Translations under genes and position numbers: made by a program
In this document: positions 16,410 through 24,548 of the stretch, one piece after another
Layout: every line of letters starts with the position of its first letter
Position numbering within the stretch: position 1 is the stretch's first letter
Notes under the pieces: generated by a model
Database searches by the model: none
The model's input: the letters and a program-made list of their open reading frames with translations, nothing else
What the model was told of the DNA's origin: nothing
NCBI GenBank assembly: GCA_050245915.1
Contig: JBFWWZ010000037.1
Span: 1-32,121 of the forward strand
From: JBDSKH01 sp050245915
GTDB taxonomy: Bacteria > Actinomycetota > Actinomycetes > Actinomycetales > Microbacteriaceae
DNA: 32,121 nt
Reading direction: 5' to 3'

Positions 16410-17606
16410 ATGGCGGAGCACAAGCCGGACCCTTACGACCTCTTGTCCATCGATTCGCTGCTCACCGATGAGGAGAAGGCGCTGCGCTCCCGTGTCCGCG
16501 CTCTCGTGGACGAGGCGGTCCGTCCACGGATCGCGGAGTGGTACGAGGGTGCCGTGTTCCCGGTGGAGCTGATCCCGCGGTTCGCGGAGCTCGGCCTGCT
16601 CGGCATGCACATCCAGGGCTACGGCTGTGCCGGGCGCAGCGCCGTCGAATACGGCCTCGCCGCCGCAGAGCTGGAGGCGGGGGACTCGGGGCTGCGCACC
16701 TTCGTCTCCGTGCAGGGCTCGCTGGCGATGAGCGCCATCGCGAAGCACGGCACGGAGGAGCAGAAGCAGCGCTGGCTTCCCGGAATGGCCGCCGGGGAGC
16801 TGATCGGCTGCTTCGGCCTCACCGAGCCGAGCTCGGGGTCGGACCCGGGCAGCATGACGACGTTCGCCCGCCGCGACGGGAAAGACTGGGTGCTCAACGG
16901 CTCGAAGCGCTGGATCGGCCTGGCGAGCATCGCGCAGGTCGCGATCATCTGGGCGCAGACCGGTGAGGCCGGCGGTGGCGCGGGTGGTTCAGGCATCCGC
17001 GGGTTCATCGTCCCCACGGACACCCCCGGCTTCACCGCCACCCCGATCGCCCCGAAGCTGTCGATGCGCGCCAGCATCCAGTGCGACATCGAGCTGTCGG
17101 AGGTGCGTCTGCCGGCCGACGCCCTGCTGCCCGGCGCGGAGGGCCTGCGGGGACCGTTCGCCTGCCTCAACGAGGCGCGGTACGGGATCGTGTGGGGCGT
17201 CCTCGGGGCGGCTCGCGACAGCTACCGCGCGGCCGTCGAGTATTCGGCGGAGCGTCTGCAGTTCGACCGGCCGCTGGCGGCGTTCCAGCTGACGCAGCGG
17301 AAGCTCGCCGACATGGCGCTCGAGATCGAGAAGGGGATGCTGCTCGCGCTGCATCTCGGACGTTTGAAGGATCGCGGCGAACTCCAGCCGCATCAGATCT
17401 CGATGGGCAAGCTGAACAACACGCGGATCGCGATCGATATCGCGCGGGAGGCGCGCGAGATGCTCGGTGGCAACGGCATCACGCTGGACTATCCGCCGAT
17501 GCGGCACGCGAACAACCTGGAGTCGGTGCGCACCTACGAGGGCACCGACGAGGTGCACACGCTGGTGCTCGGCCAGGCGATCACGGGCATCCCCGCGTTC
17601 CGGTAG
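16410..17606 (+). CDS. gcdH: Glutaryl-CoA dehydrogenase
   Basis: This 398-residue acyl-CoA dehydrogenase-fold FAD enzyme matches glutaryl-CoA dehydrogenase closely. It has HIQGYGCAG (68-75), CFGLTEPSSGSDP (134-146), RYGIVWGVLGA (267-277), EMLGGNGI, and the family ending ITGIPAF. Arg96 in SGLRTFVSVQ fits the Arg that binds the distal carboxylate of glutaryl-CoA. Glu377 in TYEGTDEVH is the catalytic base. It would oxidise and decarboxylate glutaryl-CoA to crotonyl-CoA, passing electrons to ETF. A short Gly-rich insert lies at about 184-195. It is divergent from pucR-caiB, which makes a compact glutarate or lysine/tryptophan end-pathway unit. The start is leaderless-type. Confidence 0.93.
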   Translation: MAEHKPDPYDLLSIDSLLTDEEKALRSRVRALVDEAVRPRIAEWYEGAVFPVELIPRFAELGLLGMHIQGYGCAGRSAVEYGLAAAELEAGDSGLRTFVSVQGSLAMSAIAKHGTEEQKQRWLPGMAAGELIGCFGLTEPSSGSDPGSMTTFARRDGKDWVLNGSKRWIGLASIAQVAIIWAQTGEAGGGAGGSGIRGFIVPTDTPGFTATPIAPKLSMRASIQCDIELSEVRLPADALLPGAEGLRGPFACLNEARYGIVWGVLGAARDSYRAAVEYSAERLQFDRPLAAFQLTQRKLADMALEIEKGMLLALHLGRLKDRGELQPHQISMGKLNNTRIAIDIAREAREMLGGNGITLDYPPMRHANNLESVRTYEGTDEVHTLVLGQAITGIPAFR

Positions 17607-17621
17607 CTCGCCGCGCCGGAA
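17598..17621. terminator. Weak hairpin after gcdH (convergent with nuclease gene)
   Basis: A 6-bp inverted repeat (TTCCGG at 17598-17603 and CCGGAA at 17616-17621) with a 12-nt loop spans the gcdH stop. It is in the right place for a terminator between converging genes, but it is short and lacks a T-run. Confidence 0.25.
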
Positions 17622-17637
17622 GCTCTCGGGTGCGGGT

Positions 17638-18186
17638 TCAGCAGGCGCCCCACATGCCGAGCCCGGCCGCCTGCGCGCGGTCTTCGGCGGCTTCGAGCTC
17701 ATCCGCGAACAGCACGTTCGGAGGAAGCACGACGGCCTCCGCGGCTCCCCGTTCGATGAGCTCGAGACTCACGTTGACCCCGTCATCCGTGTAGACGAAC
17801 AGCAGCGATCTGCCGTACTGGTCGAGCGGCTGCACATCGGCCAGCACCTGGACGTGCGTGCCCTCCGGCAGCAGGTCCCGGAGCAGTTCGCGCGCCTCGT
17901 CGCCGTAGCATTCGCGGTGCTCGCCGACCTCGGGGGTGTCGATGCCGAGCAGCCGCACCTTCGTGCCGTCGGTGAGGAACAGCGTGTCCCCGTCGTGCAC
18001 GTACTCGATGGTGGCTGCCGTCGCCCCCTCCGGCACGGCGCCCTCCGGCACGGGACCTCCCGGCGCGGCCCCCTCCGGTACGCCCGGCGCCGCCCCGCCG
18101 GGACGCACCAGGTAGCCCCCGAACGCCAGGCCGCCGACGATGAGGGCGAGCAGCACGAGCACCACCACCAGGCCCCGGTTCCTCAT
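17638..18186 (-). CDS. Membrane-anchored thermonuclease (SNase)-like protein
   Basis: This protein has about 182 residues. An N-terminal hydrophobic segment (about 5-26) would anchor or export it, and a linker with repeated PEGA units follows (about 30-55). The C-terminal staphylococcal nuclease domain keeps the catalytic set: Asp in VHDGDT, Arg, Asp and Glu in RLLGIDTPE, and Arg in YGRSL. It is probably a secreted or surface calcium-dependent nuclease. The ATG at 18186 is chosen because it directly precedes the hydrophobic segment and has a CAGACT -10 box 6 nt upstream. The longer frame is antisense to mazG. Divergent from mazG with 32 bp between starts. Confidence 0.9.
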   Translation of the reverse strand: MRNRGLVVVLVLLALIVGGLAFGGYLVRPGGAAPGVPEGAAPGGPVPEGAVPEGATAATIEYVHDGDTLFLTDGTKVRLLGIDTPEVGEHRECYGDEARELLRDLLPEGTHVQVLADVQPLDQYGRSLLFVYTDDGVNVSLELIERGAAEAVVLPPNVLFADELEAAEDRAQAAGLGMWGAC

Positions 18187-18192
18187 GGGGAC

Positions 18193-18198
18193 AGTCTG
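18193..18198 (-). promoter_or_regulatory. -10 box of leaderless nuclease promoter
   Basis: On the minus strand CAGACT is followed by GTCCCC and then the ATG at 18186. It mirrors the mazG promoter on the other strand (GAGACT, GAACCC, ATG). Confidence 0.45.
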
Positions 18199-18206
18199 GC
18201 GGCTGC

Positions 18207-18212
18207 GAGACT
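18207..18212 (+). promoter_or_regulatory. -10 box of leaderless mazG promoter
   Basis: GAGACT is followed by 6 nt and then the mazG ATG at 18219. It keeps the key A and T positions of a -10 box, and there is no Shine-Dalgarno site. Confidence 0.4.
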
Positions 18213-18218
18213 GAACCC

Positions 18219-18917
18219 ATGCCTGCAGCATCAGCGCCACCGCCACCGCCCGCGCCCAACCCCGAGCCGACCCCCAACCCCGAGCCGACACCCAACCCCG
18301 AGCTCGATGCGCTGGTGGCGACCATGCACCGTCTGCGCGCGCCGGGCGGGTGCGCCTGGGACCGCGATCAGACGCACGCGTCGCTGGTGCAGTACCTGAC
18401 CGAGGAGACCTACGAACTCATCGAGGCGATCGAGGCCGGCACCCGCGAGGAGCTGATCGAGGAACTCGGCGACGTGCTCTACCAGGTGCTGTTCCACGCG
18501 GACATCGAGGCGGAGGCGGGCAGTTTCACCCTCGAGGATGTCGCCCGTCACATGCGCCTGAAGATGGTGGCGCGCCACCCGCATGTCTTCGGCGATGCGG
18601 TCGCCGACACCCCGGACGACGTGGTCGCCGCCTGGGAGCACATCAAGTCCATCGAGAAGGCCCACCGTTCGAGCGTGCTCGACGGCATCCCGCAGGCGAT
18701 GCCGGCTCTCGCGCTCGCCGACAAGGTGCTGGGCCGCGCGGCGAAGGTGGGTGTGGTGCGGGATGCTGCACCCATCCCCGAGACGGAGGACGAGCTGGGG
18801 GAGCAGCTGCTGTCCACGGTGGCCGCGGCGCGTGCCGCGGGACTCGACTCCGAGCGGGCGCTGCGTGGTGCCCTGCGCCGGTTGTCAGGAGACATCCGTA
18901 TCGCGGAGAGCCCCTGA
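18219..18917 (+). CDS. mazG: Nucleoside triphosphate pyrophosphohydrolase MazG
   Basis: This 232-residue protein has one clear MazG domain (about 28-135) with CAWDRDQTHASL, the metal-binding EETYELIEAI and EELGDVLYQVLFHA motifs, and RHPHVFG. It would hydrolyse NTPs to NMP and PPi, a house-cleaning role for aberrant nucleotides. The second half (about 135-232) is shorter than the second MazG repeat of the E. coli enzyme. The N-terminus carries a 27-residue Pro-rich extension with tandem PNPEPT units, probably disordered. The ATG at 18219 has a -10 box 6 nt upstream. Divergent from the nuclease gene. Confidence 0.93.
   Translation: MPAASAPPPPPAPNPEPTPNPEPTPNPELDALVATMHRLRAPGGCAWDRDQTHASLVQYLTEETYELIEAIEAGTREELIEELGDVLYQVLFHADIEAEAGSFTLEDVARHMRLKMVARHPHVFGDAVADTPDDVVAAWEHIKSIEKAHRSSVLDGIPQAMPALALADKVLGRAAKVGVVRDAAPIPETEDELGEQLLSTVAAARAAGLDSERALRGALRRLSGDIRIAESP
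18255..18302 (+). repeat. 18-bp tandem repeat encoding PNPEPT in mazG
   Basis: Two full copies (18255-18272 and 18273-18290) and one partial copy (18291-18302) of an 18-bp unit differ by one base. They encode the Pro-rich leader of MazG. Being in frame, the copy number can vary without breaking the gene. Confidence 0.85.
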
Positions 18918-18921
18918 CCGC

Positions 18922-18927
18922 TACCCT
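18922..18927 (+). promoter_or_regulatory. -10 box of a leaderless promoter after mazG
   Basis: TACCCT is followed by 7 nt and then the ATG at 18935. It starts 5 bp after the mazG stop, so the next gene can be transcribed alone. Confidence 0.45.
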
Positions 18928-18934
18928 CGGCGCC

Positions 18935-19537
18935 ATGGCCGAGACGCTGCAGGGTACCGCCGTGATCATCGCATCGAAGCGTGATCCGGGTGTGGACGCG
19001 AACTGGTCGGAGTCGTTTCGTGACGATGGCCTGCTCAATCAGCTGTTGGTGGGTGTGACGGGGATGCCGTACGAGTTCGCGCTGGAGGTGACGGTGTCGG
19101 GGCACGAGCCCTACCAGGTGCCGGGCGTGCGCACCCGGGTGCCCGCGAAGGCGGAGAAGTACGGCCTGTTCGAGGAGCACCCGATCCCTCTCACCCTGGA
19201 GGTGCCCGTGGTCGTGGTCGCCGGAGCTGCCGAACGCGTCGCCATCGACTGGAAGGCGTTCCTCGCTTACCCGGATCGTGTGGCGCGCCTGAAGGCTGCT
19301 CGCGCGCGCGCCCTCACGATCGCGGCGCAGCGGCACCGCGAGGCGATGATCGCGAAGGATCCGTCTCTCGCCCCGTCGCCGGATGCCCAGAACCCGGCGA
19401 TGGCGTGGGCGAACGCGGTGCGCGCGGGCTCTTTGACGCGGCAGCAGTTCGACGAGAGCTGCGCCCGCCTGCTGGCGCTCGGGCAGCTCAGCAACGCCGA
19501 TTACCTGGCCGCCGAGGCGCGCATCACCGAGCCGTAG
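18935..19537 (+). CDS. Conserved-looking hypothetical protein, 200 residues
   Basis: I do not recognise this family. The first half (about 1-110) looks globular, with mixed beta-rich stretches such as GTAVIIASKRDPGVDANW and a VPVVVVAG strand. The second half (about 115-200) is helical and Ala/Arg rich. It contains ALTIAAQRHREAMIAKDP and a C-terminal segment GSLTRQQFDESCARLLALGQLSNADYLAAEA that resembles short-helix SHOCT-like or oligomerisation tails. No signal peptide or TM segment is seen. The ATG at 18935 has a TACCCT box 7 nt upstream. An open frame continues upstream, but only as an out-of-frame shadow of mazG. It lies 17 bp after mazG and is convergent with the HNH gene. Confidence 0.8.
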   Translation: MAETLQGTAVIIASKRDPGVDANWSESFRDDGLLNQLLVGVTGMPYEFALEVTVSGHEPYQVPGVRTRVPAKAEKYGLFEEHPIPLTLEVPVVVVAGAAERVAIDWKAFLAYPDRVARLKAARARALTIAAQRHREAMIAKDPSLAPSPDAQNPAMAWANAVRAGSLTRQQFDESCARLLALGQLSNADYLAAEARITEP

Positions 19538-19576
19538 CTGCACCGAGCCGTAGCTCCACCGCGCCGTAGCACCACC
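19529..19576 (+). repeat. Three tandem 16-bp repeats containing a TAG stop
   Basis: Units at 19529-19544, 19545-19560 and 19561-19576 share GAGCCGTAGCTSCACC with few changes. The first unit carries the stop codon of the upstream hypothetical gene, and the copies follow it in the gap before the convergent HNH gene. This looks like local slippage duplication. No clear terminator is seen here. Confidence 0.75.
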
Positions 19577-19585
19577 CCGCAGCCG

Positions 19586-20911
19586 TCAGGCCGCCCTCGC
19601 CCCGGCCCGGCGCACCGGGTTCTTCGTCTCGAGCACCACGGGTGCCTCGCCCGGCACGTGCAGGGTATACGTGCTCCCGTGCTGCCCGCCGGAACGCACG
19701 ATCCGCGCGCCGATGTCGTGCAGCCACATGTGGTGGTGCCGGCAGAGCAGGATCCCGTCGCGCACGTCCGTGCGCCCGTGATCTCGTTCCCATTCGTCGA
19801 TGTGGTGGGCCTCGGTCCACGAGGGCGGTCTGTCGCATCCGGGGATCGCGCACCCGCCCCAGATCGCCGCCAGCACATTCCGTTGCCGCGCCGAGTACCG
19901 GCGCTGGGTGCGGCCGAGGTCGAGTGCGTCCGTCCCCTCGAACAGCACCGGCAGGAATCCCTCTGCGCAGCCGATGCGCCGCGCCGTCGCCGCCGACACA
20001 GACGCCGTCTGCCCCTCCAGCGTCGCTGTGCCGCGCCGGGCATCGAGATCGGCGAGCGTCACATGCACGCGGACGGCCGGTCGCTGGACGCCGAACACCC
20101 GCCCATCGTCGACGGCCCCCGCGATGCGGATCATCTGCACAAGCGCATCGAGCGCGAGTTGCTCGGTGGTGCGCGAGTCGTCGACGATCGCCTGCGCTCG
20201 TGCCTTCGCCTGCTCGTCGACGAAGCGGGGGCCACCCCGTCGCGGCGCTGTGACGAGATCGATCGCGTCGGTGACCAGGGCCGCAGACTCGGGGTCGAGC
20301 AACCCGACGATGCGCGTCATGCCGTCGTCGAGAGGGATCAGCCGCAGGAACCGCCGCTGCCGCAGCATCCGCTCCCGGTCGTCGGCACCCGCGGCGTCGA
20401 GTTCGTCGCGCACCTCGCGTGCCCGACGGGCGACCTGCTCGGGCGGCAGTCCGCCCGCCTCGTCGAGCACCCGCTCGGCTGCCCGTGCGAGGTCGTCGGC
20501 GCTCACCTGGTCATCCGGCTCGCCGAGCCCGGTGCGGATCGCCGCGGTCGCCCCGACCGATACCTCGCCCGTCGCGAGCGCGGTGGTGACGGGCCGCATC
20601 CAGCCGGCCCCGGCATCCAGTGCCTCGCCCGCGGTGATCATCGCCCGAGCCTCGGGCACCGACAGGCCGGTGACGGTCGCGACGAGCCGCTCGGGCGTGC
20701 GTGCCCCGCGCTTCTGCGCGAGTCCTGCGTAGCCCAGCTCGCGCCCCGATCGCCGCGCGACCTCGGCGGCGACGACGGCGCCCGCTGCATCCCACCGGCG
20801 CCGGCCCTCGGCGATCTTCGCCTGGATCGCCAGCACCTCGTCGTCGCTCAGCGACGCCAGCCCGCTCACATCCGGCACCGTCATCGTGACGGGAGGCGGG
20901 GAGCTGAGCAT
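19586..20911 (-). CDS. DUF222 and HNH endonuclease domain protein
   Basis: This 441-residue protein has a large N-terminal DUF222 region (about 15-330) and a C-terminal HNH module at about 352-398. The HNH module reads CAIPGC, then EAHHIDEW, then LLCRHHHMWLH, giving paired Cys and His zinc/metal ligands. The usual Asn of the HNH core is Asp385 here (TDVRDG). Such genes are multicopy in actinobacteria (the M. tuberculosis 13E12 family is related) and their role is unsettled. The ATG at 20911 is preceded by GGAGGC directly and by CATCAT 6 nt upstream. An open frame goes much further upstream but is antisense to hisS. Divergent from hisS, with 120 bp between starts. Confidence 0.9.
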   Translation of the reverse strand: MLSSPPPVTMTVPDVSGLASLSDDEVLAIQAKIAEGRRRWDAAGAVVAAEVARRSGRELGYAGLAQKRGARTPERLVATVTGLSVPEARAMITAGEALDAGAGWMRPVTTALATGEVSVGATAAIRTGLGEPDDQVSADDLARAAERVLDEAGGLPPEQVARRAREVRDELDAAGADDRERMLRQRRFLRLIPLDDGMTRIVGLLDPESAALVTDAIDLVTAPRRGGPRFVDEQAKARAQAIVDDSRTTEQLALDALVQMIRIAGAVDDGRVFGVQRPAVRVHVTLADLDARRGTATLEGQTASVSAATARRIGCAEGFLPVLFEGTDALDLGRTQRRYSARQRNVLAAIWGGCAIPGCDRPPSWTEAHHIDEWERDHGRTDVRDGILLCRHHHMWLHDIGARIVRSGGQHGSTYTLHVPGEAPVVLETKNPVRRAGARAA

Positions 20912-20941
20912 GCCTCCATGATGCCACCGATCGAACAGGAA

Positions 20942-20959
20942 TGCTACGGAAAGGTAGCA
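20942..20959. promoter_or_regulatory. Inverted repeat TGCTAC-N6-GTAGCA between HNH gene and hisS
   Basis: A perfect 6-bp inverted repeat with a 6-bp spacer lies 31 bp upstream of the HNH start, overlapping the position of its -35 region. Its size and symmetry fit a dimeric regulator site. It may serve the HNH gene or hisS. Confidence 0.45.
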
Positions 20960-21019
20960 ATCTGTGAACAACATTCGAACACATGACCCGTGCAGGAGCC
21001 CGGCCCGCCGACCGCGCGA

Positions 21020-21025
21020 CAGAAT
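21020..21025 (+). promoter_or_regulatory. -10 box of leaderless hisS promoter
   Basis: CAGAAT is followed by 6 nt and then the GTG at 21032. The key A and T positions are kept, and no Shine-Dalgarno site precedes the start. Confidence 0.4.
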
Positions 21026-21031
21026 AGACCC

Positions 21032-22267
21032 GTGGCCTCCCCGGTGAACCCCCCGCGCGGCATGCGCGACTTCCTCCCTGCCGAGAAGGCGAAACGCGAG
21101 CGCGTGCTCGACGTCATCACCGCCACCTACCGCGCCCACGGCTTCGACGAGATCGAGACGCCGGTCATGGAGGACAGTGACCGCCTGCACGCCGGCCTCG
21201 GCGGCGACAACGAGAAACTCGCCTTCGGCGTGATGAAGCGCGGGCTGACCCGCGACGACCTGCAGCAGGCGCAGCAGCCGCTCGACCTCGTCGACCTCGG
21301 CCTGCGGTTCGATCTCACCGTCCCGCTGGCGCGGTTCTACGCCACCCACCGGGCGCACCTGCCCGCGGTGTTCCGCAGCATCCAGGTCGCCCCGGTCTGG
21401 CGCGCCGAGCGCCCGCAGAAGGGCAGGTACCGCCAGTTCGTCCAGTGCGACATCGACATCATCGGCGAGGCCGGCATCTCGGCCGAGGCGGAGCTGCTGT
21501 CCGCCACCCTGGCGACGGTCGACGCGCTGGGGCTGGAGGGCGCGACCGTGCGCGTCAACGACCGCCGCCTCCTGACCGGGATGCTGCACACGCTGGGCTT
21601 CGCCCCCGCGGACTTCGACTCCGTGCTCATCACCATCGACAAGCTCGACAAGGTGGGACACGAGGGGGTGCTCGCCGAGCTGCGCGACAAAGGCTTCGAC
21701 GCCGACGCCCTCGAGGCGTTCTTCCGGCGTCCGACGACGATGGAGTGGAACCCGTTCGGCGAGCGCGCGATCCGCGCCGCCCTCCCCGCAGACCCGGACC
21801 CGGAGGTGGTGGCGGCGCTCGTCGCCCTCGGCGACGCGGTCGGGGTGGAGCGTCTGCTGTTCGACCCGTTCCTGGTGCGCGGCATGGGCTACTACACGGG
21901 ACCGATCTTCGAACTGGCGCACCCGAGCGTCGACTACTCCCTCGGCGGGGGCGGCCGGTACGACGGCATGATCGGCCGGTTCCTCGGCAGCGACGTGCCC
22001 GCCACCGGCTTCTCGCTCGGTTTCGAGCGCCTGGTCGAGCTGGTGGATGTCGTGGCCGAGCAGGGCGAGGCCGTCGCGCTGGTGCACGACAGGGACGCAC
22101 CGCTCGCCGACCTGATCACCGTGCAGCGCGGCCTCATCGCCCAGGGCCTGCGCGTGCGCCTGGTTGCACGCCCCAAGAATCTGAAGCCGCTGCTCGACGC
22201 CCTTACTGACGAGGGCTTCACCGCCTTCGCGACGTTCCCGGACCTCGAGCTGCGCCCCCTAGGCTGA
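21032..22267 (+). CDS. hisS: Histidyl-tRNA synthetase
   Basis: This class II synthetase of about 411 residues charges tRNA-His. It has PPRGMRDFLP near the N-terminus, motif 2 FRSIQVAPVWRAERPQKGRYRQF, the histidine-specific LVRGMGYYTGPIFE and GGGGRYDGMIG, and motif 3 TGFSLGFERL. The anticodon-binding C-terminal domain (about 350-411) is short and lacks the last part seen in E. coli-type enzymes. GTG at 21032 is preferred over the upstream ATG because it follows a -10 box by 6 nt and sits right before the conserved N-terminus. eno follows after 38 bp. Confidence 0.95.
   Translation: MASPVNPPRGMRDFLPAEKAKRERVLDVITATYRAHGFDEIETPVMEDSDRLHAGLGGDNEKLAFGVMKRGLTRDDLQQAQQPLDLVDLGLRFDLTVPLARFYATHRAHLPAVFRSIQVAPVWRAERPQKGRYRQFVQCDIDIIGEAGISAEAELLSATLATVDALGLEGATVRVNDRRLLTGMLHTLGFAPADFDSVLITIDKLDKVGHEGVLAELRDKGFDADALEAFFRRPTTMEWNPFGERAIRAALPADPDPEVVAALVALGDAVGVERLLFDPFLVRGMGYYTGPIFELAHPSVDYSLGGGGRYDGMIGRFLGSDVPATGFSLGFERLVELVDVVAEQGEAVALVHDRDAPLADLITVQRGLIAQGLRVRLVARPKNLKPLLDALTDEGFTAFATFPDLELRPLG
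22260..22265 (+). promoter_or_regulatory. -10 box of eno promoter
   Basis: TAGGCT overlaps the last codons of hisS and would start a transcript near 22272. This leaves a leader of about 34 nt that carries AGGAG before the eno ATG. eno is thus a leadered gene, unlike most neighbours. Confidence 0.4.
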
Positions 22268-22305
22268 CTACCGCCACCACCCCACGAATTCTCCAGGAGA
22301 GACAC

Positions 22306-23586
<1,281 letters not shown>

Positions 23587-23595
23587 CCTTCCTGC

Positions 23596-24051
23596 ATGCA
23601 GGTTCGCGACGGTTCACCGGCGGCGTGGCTGCGCGATTTCCGGCTCTCCGGGTTCGCGCTGTCGATGCTCGCCCTGGTCGTCGCGGCCCTGCTGGTGCTC
23701 GCCGCCCCGCTGAAGACGCTCATCGAGCAGCGGCAGCAGATCGCCCAGCTCGAGGCGTCGCTGGCCGAGGCTCAGGATGCGGTGGACGACCTGAACGCGG
23801 AAGTCGCGCGCTGGTCCGACCCGGCATACATCCAGGCGCAGGCCCGGGAGCGGCTGTATTACATCCTCCCCGGCGACGTCAGCTACCTCGTGGTGGGCGC
23901 GGTGGATTCCGGTGCGGGCGCCGACGAGCTCCCGATCAGCGACGAGATCCAGACCACGCAGACCGACTGGATCGGCGGGCTGCTGGCGAGCACGTTCACC
24001 GCCGGCCTGACGGACGCGACGCCTGCGCAGCTCGAGAGCCCCCACCCGTGA
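23596..24051 (+). CDS. FtsB/DivIC-family septum formation initiator protein
   Basis: This 151-residue single-pass membrane protein has a short cytoplasmic N-terminus, one TM helix (about 18-40), and a coiled coil with KTLIEQRQQIAQLEASLAEAQDAV (about 45-72). The family core WSDPAYIQAQARERLYYILPGD follows, then a variable tail. FtsB/DivIC proteins link the division proteins FtsL and FtsQ/DivIB at the septum. Position directly after eno is a conserved arrangement for this family in many bacteria. The gene overlaps DUF501 by 4 bp (GTGA), so the two are translationally coupled. Confidence 0.92.
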   Translation: MQVRDGSPAAWLRDFRLSGFALSMLALVVAALLVLAAPLKTLIEQRQQIAQLEASLAEAQDAVDDLNAEVARWSDPAYIQAQARERLYYILPGDVSYLVVGAVDSGAGADELPISDEIQTTQTDWIGGLLASTFTAGLTDATPAQLESPHP

Positions 24052-24548
24052 GCCGGCCGCCGTTCGATCCGCCGAGCGAGGCGGACATCGCGGAGGTCTC
24101 CCGTCAGCTGGGACGCCCGGCCCGCGGCGTGATCGGCATCGCCGCGCGCTGCGTGTGCGGGAATCCGACGGTGGTGGCGACCAGCCCGCGCCTGCCGGAT
24201 GGGACGCCGTTCCCCACTCTCTATTACCTGTCGCACCCGGCCGCCACGGCATCCATCTCGACGCTGGAGGCGACCGGCGTCATGCCGGAGCTCGCCGCCG
24301 AGCTGGCCGACGACGAGATCGCCGACCTGTACCGGCAGGCGCACGAGCAGTACCTGCTCGACCGGGACAGCATCGAGGCCGTCCCCGAGATCGCGGGGTA
24401 CTCGGCCGGGGGCATGCCCGACCGGGTGAAGTGCCTGCATGCGCTGGCCGCGCATTCGCTGGCGGCCGGGCCGGGGGTGAACCCGATCGGCGATCTCGCG
24501 CTGCAGCGCGCCACCTGGTCTCCGGAGCGCTGCCAGTGCGCCGCCTGA
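24048..24548 (+). CDS. DUF501 domain-containing protein
   Basis: This 166-residue DUF501 protein is of unknown function. It shows the family blocks QLGRPARGVIGIAARC, CGNPTVVATSPRLPDGTPFPTLYYL, YLLDRDSIE and MPDRVKCLHALAAHSLA. Cysteines appear in conserved positions (RCVCG, RVKCLH). The GTG start at 24048 overlaps the FtsB-like stop by 4 bp, and the end overlaps the S8 protease start by 13 bp. DUF501 is regularly found next to eno and the division-initiator gene in actinobacteria, so a link to cell envelope or division is possible but unproven. Confidence 0.93.
   Translation: MSRPPFDPPSEADIAEVSRQLGRPARGVIGIAARCVCGNPTVVATSPRLPDGTPFPTLYYLSHPAATASISTLEATGVMPELAAELADDEIADLYRQAHEQYLLDRDSIEAVPEIAGYSAGGMPDRVKCLHALAAHSLAAGPGVNPIGDLALQRATWSPERCQCAA

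Noticed and set aside
16356..16748. Upstream extension of the PucR frame over gcdH
   Set aside because: It is antisense to gcdH with biased composition. The PucR domain begins after the ATG at 16355.
19586..20911. HNH gene as part of a mobile intron or inserted element
   Set aside because: No flanking direct repeats, intron ends or interrupted gene were seen. It is divergent from an intact hisS with an ordinary gap.
20911..22087. Upstream extension of the HNH frame over hisS
   Set aside because: The extra 392 codons are antisense to hisS and lack DUF222 features. The conserved DUF222 part begins just after the ATG at 20911.
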